Made by a program: the position numbers and the translations under genes | Assembly (NCBI GenBank): GCA_003978395.1 | Contig: QNZV01000005.1 | Location: 1-21,210 of the forward strand | DNA: 21,210 bases | Origin: Sulfurovum sp. | GTDB lineage: Bacteria; Campylobacterota; Campylobacteria; Campylobacterales; Sulfurovaceae | Reading direction: 5' to 3' | The notes under the pieces: generated by a model | What the model saw: the letters and a program-made list of their open reading frames with translations, nothing else | Databases searched by the model: none | Told to the model about the DNA's origin: nothing | Part shown: in pieces, positions 6,409-13,687 of the stretch | How positions within the stretch are numbered: position 1 is the stretch's first letter | Layout of the letters: each line of letters starts with the position of its first letter

Positions 6409-7349
6409 TATGGTATTGGTAGGGTTTCTACAATTTTAGAGATAATCTCATCGCTTGTAATACCTTTGGCTCTTGCCTCATAAGAGAGTACAACTCTATG
6501 CCGTAAAACATCATGAATTACATAGCCAATATCAGCAGGAGAAACAAAATCATTACCTCGTAAAAAAGCTTTGGCACGACTGGCTTTATAGAGGTCAATA
6601 GAGGCTCTTGGACTTGCTCCGTACATAATATTTTCACTATCTAAATTGAACTTCTCAGGCTCTCGTGTGGCTGTGATAAGTTTCACGATGTAACGCTCTA
6701 TAGCATCGTCTATATGGATATGTTCGAGTTCTTTTTGTAGCTCTTTTAAATCCTCTTTGTTGATTACATTATTGACAGATTCAAAGCTTTTTGATGCACC
6801 TTTTTTCATAATGGTAAGTTCTTCTTCTTGTGAGTTGTGTTTTACCAATACTTTCATCATAAAACGGTCAAGTTGTGCTTCGGGTAGGGCATAGATTCCC
6901 TCTTGTTCTATAGGGTTTTGAGTTGCCATAACCAAAAAAGGAGCTTCGAGTTTAAAAGAGGTATCGCCAATGGTTATTTGACGCTCTTGCATCACTTCTA
7001 GCAGAGCAGATTGTACTTTTGCAGGGGCTCTGTTAATCTCATCGGCAAGAAGTAGGTGGGTAAACACAGCACCTTTTTTTATGCTAAAACTATGCTCTTT
7101 AGGATTATAAATCTCTGCTCCAATAATATCTGAGGGCAATAAGTCAGGGGTAAATTGAATCCGTTTAAAGTCCAAGCCCAAAGCTTGGGATAGGGCATTT
7201 ACCGTGGTGGTTTTTGCTAAACCAGGTACACCTTCTATCAAAATATGCCCTTCGCATAGTAGCCCAATAATGAGGGCTTCTATCATGTTCTCTTGACCAA
7301 TGACGGCTTTACTTAATTCGATTTTTAGTTGGGTTATTTTAGAGTTCAT
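6408..7349 (-). CDS. MoxR family AAA+ ATPase
   Basis: A 313-residue MoxR ATPase, the usual length. Walker A is GVPGLAKTT (40-48), with the family's usual A-K-T. ITF-like residues RIQFTPDLLPSDI (63-75) match the MoxR helix insert. Walker B is LLLADEINRAP (99-109), sensor 1 is MATQNP (141-146), and the arginine-finger region is PEAQLDRF (156-163). It probably works as a hexameric chaperone that matures or remodels a complex, with the VWA proteins of the same operon as clients, by analogy with other MoxR-VWA pairs. Both borders are one-base TAATG overlaps, with batD upstream and DUF58 downstream. The general symbol moxR is shared by several subfamilies, so none is assigned. Confidence 0.93.
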   Translation of the reverse strand: MNSKITQLKIELSKAVIGQENMIEALIIGLLCEGHILIEGVPGLAKTTTVNALSQALGLDFKRIQFTPDLLPSDIIGAEIYNPKEHSFSIKKGAVFTHLLLADEINRAPAKVQSALLEVMQERQITIGDTSFKLEAPFLVMATQNPIEQEGIYALPEAQLDRFMMKVLVKHNSQEEELTIMKKGASKSFESVNNVINKEDLKELQKELEHIHIDDAIERYIVKLITATREPEKFNLDSENIMYGASPRASIDLYKASRAKAFLRGNDFVSPADIGYVIHDVLRHRVVLSYEARAKGITSDEIISKIVETLPIP

Positions 7350-8482
7350 TACAGTTCCTTTAGTATCTCATCTTTAATATTTTTAAAACTTTTTTTGCCT
7401 TTTCCATAGATAAGGGTCTCTAGCTCTTGGATTTTTTTATTAAAAGTTCTATCATTAGTTGCCATTAGAACTTGGAGTAGCTCTTTTTCATCTTTTATAT
7501 TTTTAATTTTTGATTTTATAAGATTTATCTCTATGCGACCTGTTCGTTGTTTCCATTTAAAAGAGAGAGCTGTTAAATACCCTGCTATAAAAACAATGAA
7601 ATAAGAAAAAAAGTTGCCTAACCATGAAAAGTCATTTTCCAACGGTTTTGGACTATCTGTTTTGTCTATTAATGTGCTTGGGGCTACTTGTTTAATCGTA
7701 AAGTTTTGTTCAGGTAAATTTAATAGATAGCTTTTTTGAGTTTTAGGATTAAATCCCTTTATCTTTCTCTCTTTTAACAAAAAACTTTTACTGTTTGAGA
7801 GAGCCATAGAGTAACTAATGGTGTTTTCTGTTCCCTTAATTGATGATACCGATTTGATAAGTGGCTCTTCTTTGAATAGAGTAAAATTACTCTCGGAGAG
7901 TAAAATATTTTTTATTAAAGGAGGGTATCCATGACCTTTGATTTCAAGTTCAAAAGGTATAGCTTGGTAGGCGTTAGCATGATGGGTTTTGAATTGATAT
8001 TTTAGTTTAAAATCGCCAACCACTTCTGTTCCATGGGGTAGTGATTTTACCTCTAGTGTAACAGGAGGTAGATGAATGTCACTGTCTACTGTTACTAAAG
8101 CCTTTATATTATCACGGTCTCCTGAATAACTATATAAAATACTCTCATCGTTTGTTACTTGTTTTTGAAGTTTAAAATTGAGGTCTATTTTCCCTGCTTT
8201 TAGAGGGTATATTAGGTAACTGTACTGTCGATAGGCAAAGTGATGTTTTCCCCGTTCTTGTATGGCCACACGTTGAAAATGGTAGTTAGGACTCTTCTCT
8301 AAATCAAAATTAAAAAATAGAACTTTATCATGATTTGTCTGATTTATCTCCAATGTTAAAAGTACGGCTTCTTTTACATAGGGTTGATGGTTATCGAGTT
8401 TAAAGCTGTAGCTAAAATCTTCTGACCATGCTAATGTAGAGTAAAAAAGAAGAAGTAGCAGACTACCAAGGCTTCGTTTCAT
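7349..8482 (-). CDS. batD: BatD-like membrane-anchored protein
   Basis: A 377-residue protein with a signal peptide (MKRSLGSLLLLLFYSTLAWS) followed by beta-rich sequence. One transmembrane segment lies near residues 286-310 (FSYFIVFIAGYLTALSF), and a basic cytoplasmic tail of about 65 residues follows. This is the layout of BatD/oxygen-tolerance family proteins, whose large domain is periplasmic. The ATG at 8482 is chosen over the longer reading from 8509 because it begins the signal peptide and has AAAGGA eight bases upstream. It overlaps the batBC gene by 20 bases and ends in a TAATG overlap with moxR. Sequence similarity in this family is weak, so the name rests on architecture and neighbours. 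Confidence 0.75.
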   Translation of the reverse strand: MKRSLGSLLLLLFYSTLAWSEDFSYSFKLDNHQPYVKEAVLLTLEINQTNHDKVLFFNFDLEKSPNYHFQRVAIQERGKHHFAYRQYSYLIYPLKAGKIDLNFKLQKQVTNDESILYSYSGDRDNIKALVTVDSDIHLPPVTLEVKSLPHGTEVVGDFKLKYQFKTHHANAYQAIPFELEIKGHGYPPLIKNILLSESNFTLFKEEPLIKSVSSIKGTENTISYSMALSNSKSFLLKERKIKGFNPKTQKSYLLNLPEQNFTIKQVAPSTLIDKTDSPKPLENDFSWLGNFFSYFIVFIAGYLTALSFKWKQRTGRIEINLIKSKIKNIKDEKELLQVLMATNDRTFNKKIQELETLIYGKGKKSFKNIKDEILKEL

Positions 8483-9995
8483 AGATGTATCCTTTGTTGA
8501 TGAGTTCATAAACTTTTGAGCTTAGGGGCTGTTGTTGTTCTTTTTGTTTTGAGTCTAAAATAAGCTGTTTTTTTTCCTCTTTTTTTGCAGATTTCTTTTG
8601 TGATTCTGCTCCTGATGTTGATGAACCAGAGGCAGAAGAGGGTTTATTTTCACTCTTTTTGTCTGAATCTTCTTGATTCTCACTCTTACTATTTTGGCTA
8701 CTTTGTGATTTTGGATTGGCGATGCCTAAATCGGTTTTTTTCCTATCTGCTTTGAACATAATGAGTTCAAGGTTATGTCTGCTCTGTTTATCATTTCCTA
8801 ACTGTAGAGATTTTGTATAGTACTCTTTGGCTCTATTATATTTTTGTAGTTTTGCATAGGCATTGGCTATATTATAATAGAGGCTTTGCTTTGTTTTTGC
8901 AGAGGTGGAGCGAATAGATTTATAGAGTTTGATAGCTGTTTTATAATTTTGTAGTTTATAGTTACTGTTTGCCAAGATAGTAACACTCTCTAAGGAGGGA
9001 TTTTCTATCTTTTTTAGATGTATCTGACACTCTTTATACTCTTTGGCTTTATAGCTATTGTAGGCTTGATTTAGATGATAGTTGTCTAAAATAGAGGCTT
9101 GAGCTGAGATACCAAATAGGGCTAAAAATATAAAAAGATATTTTATAAATTTAGTATGAACAACAAAAAATAGGATAAGAGCTAGAGCAAGTGGAAATTG
9201 ATATAACTCTTTGTAGCTCTGTTGCCATTTTTTAAGTTGCTCTTTTTTAACACTATTTAAACTCCTTTCCAAATCATTTGCTGTCTCTTTTGGGCTAGAA
9301 GAGGCTTGAATATAGTTATCTGTTAGCTCTTTTAGCATAGGGTTAAGCGTAGAGATAACCAAATGCCCCTCTTTGTCTTTTAGAAGTCGTCCCTCTTCTG
9401 TTTTGATGCTTGTTCCTTGAACTGTTCCAAGGGCTAAAATAGTTAGATTGATTTGGGCTTGATTTATCTGCTCTTTTAGTTCTGCACTATTGGACTCTTC
9501 TCCACCATCCGAGATAAGCAAAAGGTTTTTATGAGGAGTCTTTAACGTAGCTACTTTAGCAAAAAGATGTTTCAATGATGTTCCCTTGCTTAAAATATAG
9601 TTGGGATTGAGTGTTTTTAGTGCAACCATAATAAGCTGGTAATCGGTTGTTGGTGGCGATAGCAAAAGAGGGTTTTGTGTAAATGCTATAAGTGTCACTG
9701 TTGTCTTTGGATTGTTTTTTAAAAATATCTCTATGCTCTTTTTGGCAAAATCATAACGGTTTGGGTAGATGTCTGTAGCCTTCATTGAGTAGGAGACATC
9801 AAGAGCAATAATAATGTTTTTAGACTCTATGGTATTCTCTTTTAAACCATGTTCTATAACAGGTCTAGCGAGAGCCAAAAGAGTAAGCATTAGAACCACG
9901 AGATGGCTATAGATAATAATAGTGTTCTCTTTTTTATAAAATAGAAAAAATAGAGGAATAAGAAGCCATAAAAAGATGGGGTATAGAAAACTCAT
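8463..9995 (-). CDS. BatB-BatC fusion: membrane VWA domain plus TPR domain
   Basis: A 510-residue protein with two transmembrane helices (about 4-20 and 25-44), then a VWA domain. The VWA metal-ion site is DVSYS at 66-70, with a TSL near 139 and ISDGG near 161-165. A third hydrophobic block (267-300) contains one or two membrane segments and an AQA signal-like end. About three TPR-like repeats follow (305-410: NQAYNSYKAKEY, NYKTAIKLYKS, YNIANAYAKLQKYNRAKEYY). A low-complexity S/K/E/Q linker (about 425-485) precedes the end, as in BatC. BatB and BatC are separate genes in the classic cluster; here one frame covers both. The start at 9995 is fixed by an ATGA overlap with batA and an AGAGAG ribosome site; the longer reading to 10025 would run far into batA. 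Confidence 0.85.
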   Translation of the reverse strand: MSFLYPIFLWLLIPLFFLFYKKENTIIIYSHLVVLMLTLLALARPVIEHGLKENTIESKNIIIALDVSYSMKATDIYPNRYDFAKKSIEIFLKNNPKTTVTLIAFTQNPLLLSPPTTDYQLIMVALKTLNPNYILSKGTSLKHLFAKVATLKTPHKNLLLISDGGEESNSAELKEQINQAQINLTILALGTVQGTSIKTEEGRLLKDKEGHLVISTLNPMLKELTDNYIQASSSPKETANDLERSLNSVKKEQLKKWQQSYKELYQFPLALALILFFVVHTKFIKYLFIFLALFGISAQASILDNYHLNQAYNSYKAKEYKECQIHLKKIENPSLESVTILANSNYKLQNYKTAIKLYKSIRSTSAKTKQSLYYNIANAYAKLQKYNRAKEYYTKSLQLGNDKQSRHNLELIMFKADRKKTDLGIANPKSQSSQNSKSENQEDSDKKSENKPSSASGSSTSGAESQKKSAKKEEKKQLILDSKQKEQQQPLSSKVYELINKGYIYETKPW

Positions 9996-10900
9996 GAATT
10001 CTCTCTTTGTTGATAGAGTACCCAAAGAAGTAGAAGAATAAAAGTCATAAGTAGAGGAAAGGTAATTAGTAATTTTTGATTCAAATAGTTTTCACTTCGT
10101 ATAGGGCTAGGTTCTAGCTCGTCAATTTTGCTATATATTTTTTTCAGTTCCTCTGTAGAAGAGGCTGAAAAGCTTTTAGCGTTTGTCTCTTTGGCGATGG
10201 TTTGTAGCAGAGCAAGGTCATAATCACTCTTTTTTCCTATTCCAATGGTATAGATTTGTATACCCAACTCTTTTGCTTTCTCTACAGCTTGTTGTGGAGA
10301 ATATTGTCCTGCATTGTGATAGCCATCACTAAGTAAGACAATTACTTTCTCTTTTGCTTCTCCAAAACTTAGAGTATGAATAGATTGCATAATAGCATCT
10401 CCTATGGCTGTTGATTCTCCTGCAATGGCAACAGTAGTCATCTGTAATAGATAGTTTAATGCTTCTAAATCGTAGGTCAAAGGGGATGCTGTGTAGGCAA
10501 ATGTTCCAAAAATTACTAAACCCATATTGTCATCATGTCGATTTTTGATAAAATCTTCTGATAGCATCAAGGTAGTCTCATATTTTGTTTTAAACTGCTC
10601 TTGCTTATCAAACCCACTTTGTGCCATTGAACCACTAGCATCAATAGCCAAGATGAGGTCACGTCCTTTTTTGTTGAGATTACTCGAAGAGGTATACATT
10701 ATTGGTTTTGCTAATGCAACAGTCATTAGGCTAAAAAGTAACACTTTTAACCACGGTTCAAAGGATAACAGAGGAGTCTCTTTTGAAATCCACTCCAATT
10801 TGGAGAAATAGAAGAGTCTGTTGTAGCGTTTACACCAAAAGAAACAGGGAATTAAGAGTAACAGCAATAAAATAGAGTTCATTTCAAAAGTAAAATTCAT
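9992..10900 (-). CDS. batA: BatA-like membrane-anchored VWA protein
   Basis: A 302-residue protein, first gene of the operon. It has an N-terminal transmembrane helix (about 8-23), a second near 51-66, then a VWA domain with an intact metal-ion site: DASGS at 87-91, a GESTAIGDAI stretch supplying the Thr, and LLSDGYHNAG supplying the Asp. A C-terminal transmembrane helix lies at about 277-295. The domain layout is that of BatA, an aerotolerance-associated VWA protein. The family is thought to work in the envelope with the MoxR ATPase of the same operon. The start is taken as 10900, though an ATG seven codons in (10882) is possible, since the best promoter would start the RNA at about 10900. 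Confidence 0.88.
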   Translation of the reverse strand: MNFTFEMNSILLLLLLIPCFFWCKRYNRLFYFSKLEWISKETPLLSFEPWLKVLLFSLMTVALAKPIMYTSSSNLNKKGRDLILAIDASGSMAQSGFDKQEQFKTKYETTLMLSEDFIKNRHDDNMGLVIFGTFAYTASPLTYDLEALNYLLQMTTVAIAGESTAIGDAIMQSIHTLSFGEAKEKVIVLLSDGYHNAGQYSPQQAVEKAKELGIQIYTIGIGKKSDYDLALLQTIAKETNAKSFSASSTEELKKIYSKIDELEPSPIRSENYLNQKLLITFPLLMTFILLLLWVLYQQRENS

Positions 10901-10906
10901 TGACCT

Positions 10907-10935
10907 ATTGTAACGCTTTTTTAGATTTTTTTCAA
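10907..10935 (-). promoter_or_regulatory. Promoter candidate for the bat-moxR operon
   Basis: On the minus strand TTGAAA (10930-10935) and TACAAT (10907-10912) are separated by exactly 17 bases, a good sigma-70 layout. The expected start of transcription is about 10900, on the annotated batA ATG. Either the transcript is leaderless or the true start is the ATG at 10882. Confidence 0.45.
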
Positions 10936-10980
10936 ATAATAAAGTAGTAATTGAGAAGATTAAGAGTTATTTCAAATATA

Positions 10981-11001
10981 GGTGTAGTCATTGACTACAC
11001 C
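10981..11001 (-). terminator. Hairpin terminator after the carbonic anhydrase gene
   Basis: A perfect 9-bp stem, GGTGTAGTC/GACTACACC, with an ATT loop on the plus strand, begins 14 bases after the carbonic anhydrase stop. The following minus-strand bases (TATATTT) are T-rich but not a clean T tract. It separates the carbonic anhydrase transcript from the bat operon promoter. Confidence 0.6.
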
Positions 11002-11014
11002 CTTTGAGAATTGA

Positions 11015-11806
11015 TTACTCTTCGATTTTTCTTTTGTTTGTATCTTGAATTGGTCTATTATTTGGATGTCCAAATAGTGCTGTAAATGCACTTGCTTGTT
11101 CTTTAGATACTGTTAGAGGAGTTTTATAAACATGCCATTTTACTTGCTCACTACATGGTGGTGTAGTTAATGAACCTGTAAATTTATAGTAATCTTTATT
11201 GGTTGGCATAAGTGATTTTACTTCATCTGATGTTAAACCACATTTTTGTTCTTTTCCTTCATTTGCTTTAAGAGTTGGAAGCTTTTTCCATATTTTTGCC
11301 AATGTTTTATTTTCTGCACCCTCTTTAAACATAACAGCAACAACAGCTAATTTACCATCATCAGTTGCATGAACAAAGTGTGCTTCTAGTGGGAATGATT
11401 TACCATTTATATTGTTTTCACTTGGTGTATGAAAATGAAACTGTTTTAATTTATAATCTGCTCCATCAATTTTTAAAACACTACCATCAGTAATATTTAC
11501 TTGAACTGTATGACCATTATCAATAATGCTTTTTGAACCAGTTGTATACGCTAAGTTAAGAGCAGGTAACTCTATATCTGATGTAGCTACAACATTGATT
11601 GGAGATTGTTGTTTCCCTTGTGAACACATATTGAATTTTTCATTTAGTTCACTCCAGTGGCTTGGTCCTACATCTGCTGTATAACCCCAATGTTTTGCAT
11701 GATGCCCCTCAGATTCTGAATGCTTAGTTGATTTTGTGTCACTACAACCAGTTGCTAGTAATAGTGCTGTTAATGCTATAGATGAATAGATTGTGAGTTT
11801 GTTCAT
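11015..11806 (-). CDS. Alpha-class carbonic anhydrase, predicted lipoprotein
   Basis: Interconverts CO2 and bicarbonate, here outside the cytoplasm. The 263-residue protein starts with a lipoprotein-like signal (MNKLTIYSS, hydrophobic ALTALLL, then ATGC), so Cys21 is the likely lipidated residue; Ala at the third position before it is less usual than Leu. The catalytic domain starts near HWGY (39-42). QSPINV is at 67-72, the zinc ligands are H124 and H126 in QFHFH and H143 in EAHFVH, and SLTTPPCSE is at 212-220. C61 and C218 fit the disulfide conserved in bacterial alpha enzymes; C189 is extra. NNRPIQ near the end is also conserved, so the protein is complete. AAGGA lies seven bases before the ATG. 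Periplasmic anhydrases in this group are linked to acid or CO2 handling. Confidence 0.93.
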   Translation of the reverse strand: MNKLTIYSSIALTALLLATGCSDTKSTKHSESEGHHAKHWGYTADVGPSHWSELNEKFNMCSQGKQQSPINVVATSDIELPALNLAYTTGSKSIIDNGHTVQVNITDGSVLKIDGADYKLKQFHFHTPSENNINGKSFPLEAHFVHATDDGKLAVVAVMFKEGAENKTLAKIWKKLPTLKANEGKEQKCGLTSDEVKSLMPTNKDYYKFTGSLTTPPCSEQVKWHVYKTPLTVSKEQASAFTALFGHPNNRPIQDTNKRKIEE

Positions 11807-12033
11807 TTATTTTCCTTCTTTTTAATATAAATTAAATTCTATCAAAAAAACTTATTGATTTCATGTAAATATACAATTTAGTTTATAATTTATATAAAAA
11901 TTTAAAAAAAAATTGTTTTTTATTTTTTTTAATCATTTTTATTGATTTCCTCAATTAGTATAATTAACGAAAGTATGTTTCATTTTTTTTTAGATATAGT
12001 TAAAGAAGAAGAATATTTTAGGAGTTTTTACTG
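11807..12033. other. Divergent A/T-rich intergenic region
   Basis: No ORF. It separates the minus-strand carbonic anhydrase from the plus-strand 149-residue gene. On the plus strand there are two -10 candidates, TATAAT (11959-11964) and TATAGT after a T run (11995-12000), then an AGGAG ribosome site (12020-12024). On the minus strand TAGAAT (11833-11838) is a weak -10 candidate for the carbonic anhydrase. Homopolymer runs of A and T fill the middle. Confidence 0.45.
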
Positions 12034-12483
12034 ATGTATGCTAGAATTTATAAAAATAAGTTAGTTAGAGTCTATACAGGAGAGGATTTAAATAATTCTG
12101 AAATTATAAGCAAGTTAAAGGGACGAGAACTTGCTGGATTTACGATTCGAGATGAGCATAATAATATTGTTTTTTATGATGGAGACAAAGTCTCTGCTAC
12201 AGAGTTGCAGTTGGTTATTAGAAATTTAAAAACAGCTATTATTGCTATTAATATGAGTGATGAAGAGATAATTGATTATTTTTATATGATTGCAAAAGTT
12301 CAACTTATAGAGAAGAGTAGAGACTCTTTTACAGAAAATGAACTCTATGAGTGGATGAATTTGACCATTGACTCTGGAATCATCAAGAGCAAAGTATGGT
12401 TTGAAGTAAAAGATAAAGTCTATAAAAGATTATTAGATAGTGGTCTTCATCTTGTTGATTTAGAGACAATGGTTAAAGGATAA
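12034..12483 (+). CDS. Conserved-looking protein of unknown function
   Basis: A 149-residue soluble protein I do not recognise. No signal peptide, membrane helix or cysteine is seen. Residues 1-50 are strand-rich (MYARIYKNKLVRVYTG; NNIVFYDGD); residues 55-149 are mostly helical and acidic (ATELQLVIRNLKTAIIAI; DEEIIDYFYMIAKVQ). The gene is real by its AGGAG ribosome site nine bases upstream, its promoter-like upstream region, its codon use like its neighbours', and its two-base spacing to the esterase gene. The pairing with a YqiA-like esterase suggests a shared transcript, not a shared function. Confidence 0.7.
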   Translation: MYARIYKNKLVRVYTGEDLNNSEIISKLKGRELAGFTIRDEHNNIVFYDGDKVSATELQLVIRNLKTAIIAINMSDEEIIDYFYMIAKVQLIEKSRDSFTENELYEWMNLTIDSGIIKSKVWFEVKDKVYKRLLDSGLHLVDLETMVKG

Positions 12484-12485
12484 AA

Positions 12486-13046
12486 ATGATAATTATTATA
12501 CATGGATTTGGAAGTGCAGGTAAAGGTGGTAAAGCGATGCTTTTTCGGGAATATTTTAAAGATTCTCCATGCATTGCTCCATCACTCTCTTATGTTCCTG
12601 AATTGGCAATAGATACCCTTGAACAGCTAATAGAATCTTATGATAATATAACCCTTGTGGGTTCTTCTTTGGGTGGCTATTATGCTATTTATTTAGCTGA
12701 AAAGTATGGTTTAAAAGCTGTGCTTATTAACCCTGCTGTTGATTCTAGTAAAACACTTAAGCGTGTGTTAGAGATGGGTGGTATGGCAACTAATTATTAT
12801 GATGGTACAGAGTTTACATGGAATGAAGCTCATGTTGATATGTTATTACAATATAAGGTTGATGAGGTTAAAAATGGGAAATATTTACTTCTGTTACAAA
12901 CAGGAGATGATGTTTTAGATTATAAAGAGGCTGTAGCAAAATTGCCAAATGCTAAAACCATTATAGAAGAGGGTGGCACTCATCCCTTTGAAGGAGTTGA
13001 GCGACACTTTGAGAGGATTAGAGATTTTTTTGTAGGGTATGTGTAA
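12486..13046 (+). CDS. YqiA-like alpha/beta hydrolase (UPF0227 family esterase)
   Basis: A 186-residue small alpha/beta hydrolase. It starts directly with the first strand and oxyanion loop MIIIIHGFGS (1-10). The nucleophile elbow is LVGSSLGGYYA (57-67) with Ser61; TGDDVLDY (139-146) holds the acid Asp, and GGTHPFEG (163-170) the catalytic His166. The lack of a large cap and the short length are typical of YqiA/UPF0227, cytoplasmic carboxylesterases with activity on short acyl esters and probably CoA esters. The start lies two bases after the upstream stop, so translation is probably coupled; the end of the upstream gene (GGTTAAAGGA) holds the ribosome site. Confidence 0.87.
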   Translation: MIIIIHGFGSAGKGGKAMLFREYFKDSPCIAPSLSYVPELAIDTLEQLIESYDNITLVGSSLGGYYAIYLAEKYGLKAVLINPAVDSSKTLKRVLEMGGMATNYYDGTEFTWNEAHVDMLLQYKVDEVKNGKYLLLLQTGDDVLDYKEAVAKLPNAKTIIEEGGTHPFEGVERHFERIRDFFVGYV

Positions 13047-13180
13047 TTTTTCTACACAATCTAAACACAAATTGTTACTACTATTTCGACATGAGCAAGA
13101 TATTTTTTTTTCCTATTTTAGTATTCTTAACATGTATTTGAAACAGTATACAACTATTTAAAATAATATTAAACAATAGT

Positions 13181-13190
13181 ATGCTATAAT
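13181..13190 (+). promoter_or_regulatory. Extended -10 box at the tnpA start
   Basis: ATGCTATAAT (TATAAT at 13185-13190) lies only six bases before the tnpA ATG at 13197, with no ribosome site between them. A transcript from here would be leaderless. The 150 bases between the esterase gene and tnpA hold nothing else I can name, although ACTATT (about 13153) and AATAGT (about 13175) form a small inverted repeat. Confidence 0.4.
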
Positions 13191-13196
13191 GTTATT

Positions 13197-13687
13197 ATGA
13201 AAAAATATATACAACTTCGAGACTATGCAAAGAACCATTCAGTAACATATAGAACTGCATGGAATAGATTTAATGCAGGAAAAATTCCAAATAGCTTTAA
13301 AGATGAGAATAATAATATTTTAGTTGAAGTAATTAATGAAAAGAATATTGATTTATTAAAAGTGGCAATATATACCAGAGTGTCAAGCAATGAAAATAGA
13401 GCAAATTTAGATACACAAGCTATTAGACTGAAGCAATATTCAATAGCTAGAGGGTATCAAATTGTAGAAGTGGTTAAAGAGGTTGGAAGTGGAGTAAATG
13501 ATAATCGAAAAAAACTAAAAAAGCTCTTAGAATCTGATAGTTGGGGGACTATCGTTGTTGAGCATAAAGATAGATTAACTAGATTTGGATTTAATTATAT
13601 TGAAATACTTCTGAATAAAGAGGGCAGAAAAATAGAAGTAGTAAAAAGTTATTAGAAGAAGATTCAAAAGATGCTAAGAACCTATAA
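13197..13687 (+). pseudogene. tnpA: IS607-type serine recombinase TnpA, frameshifted and C-terminally truncated
   Basis: The open frame is 152 residues; intact IS607 TnpA proteins are about 190-220. An N-terminal MerR-like helix-turn-helix (about 5-30) is followed by the small serine-recombinase domain: VAIYTRVSS (56-64, likely catalytic Ser63), VGSG near 100, and HKDRLTRFGF, all typical of IS607. Reading stops at 13653-13655 after EVVKSY. In the +2 frame at the A tract at 13643-13647, LLEEDSKD (about 13649-13672) continues as expected for the family, so an A-tract slip is likely. Even that frame ends at 13685-13687, so the C-terminal helices are missing. The tnpB ATG at 13671 lies right at this junction. 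Confidence 0.8.

Noticed and set aside
8483..8509. Longer batD start at 8509
   Set aside because: It adds nine residues in front of a clean signal peptide; the ATG at 8482 has AAAGGA in front.
9996..10025. Longer start for the BatB-BatC fusion
   Set aside because: The ATG at 9995 forms an ATGA overlap with the batA stop and has a ribosome site; the extension would lie wholly within batA.
10527..10811. 94-codon plus-strand ORF inside batA
   Set aside because: Antisense to the well-supported VWA coding frame, no ribosome site, no family features.
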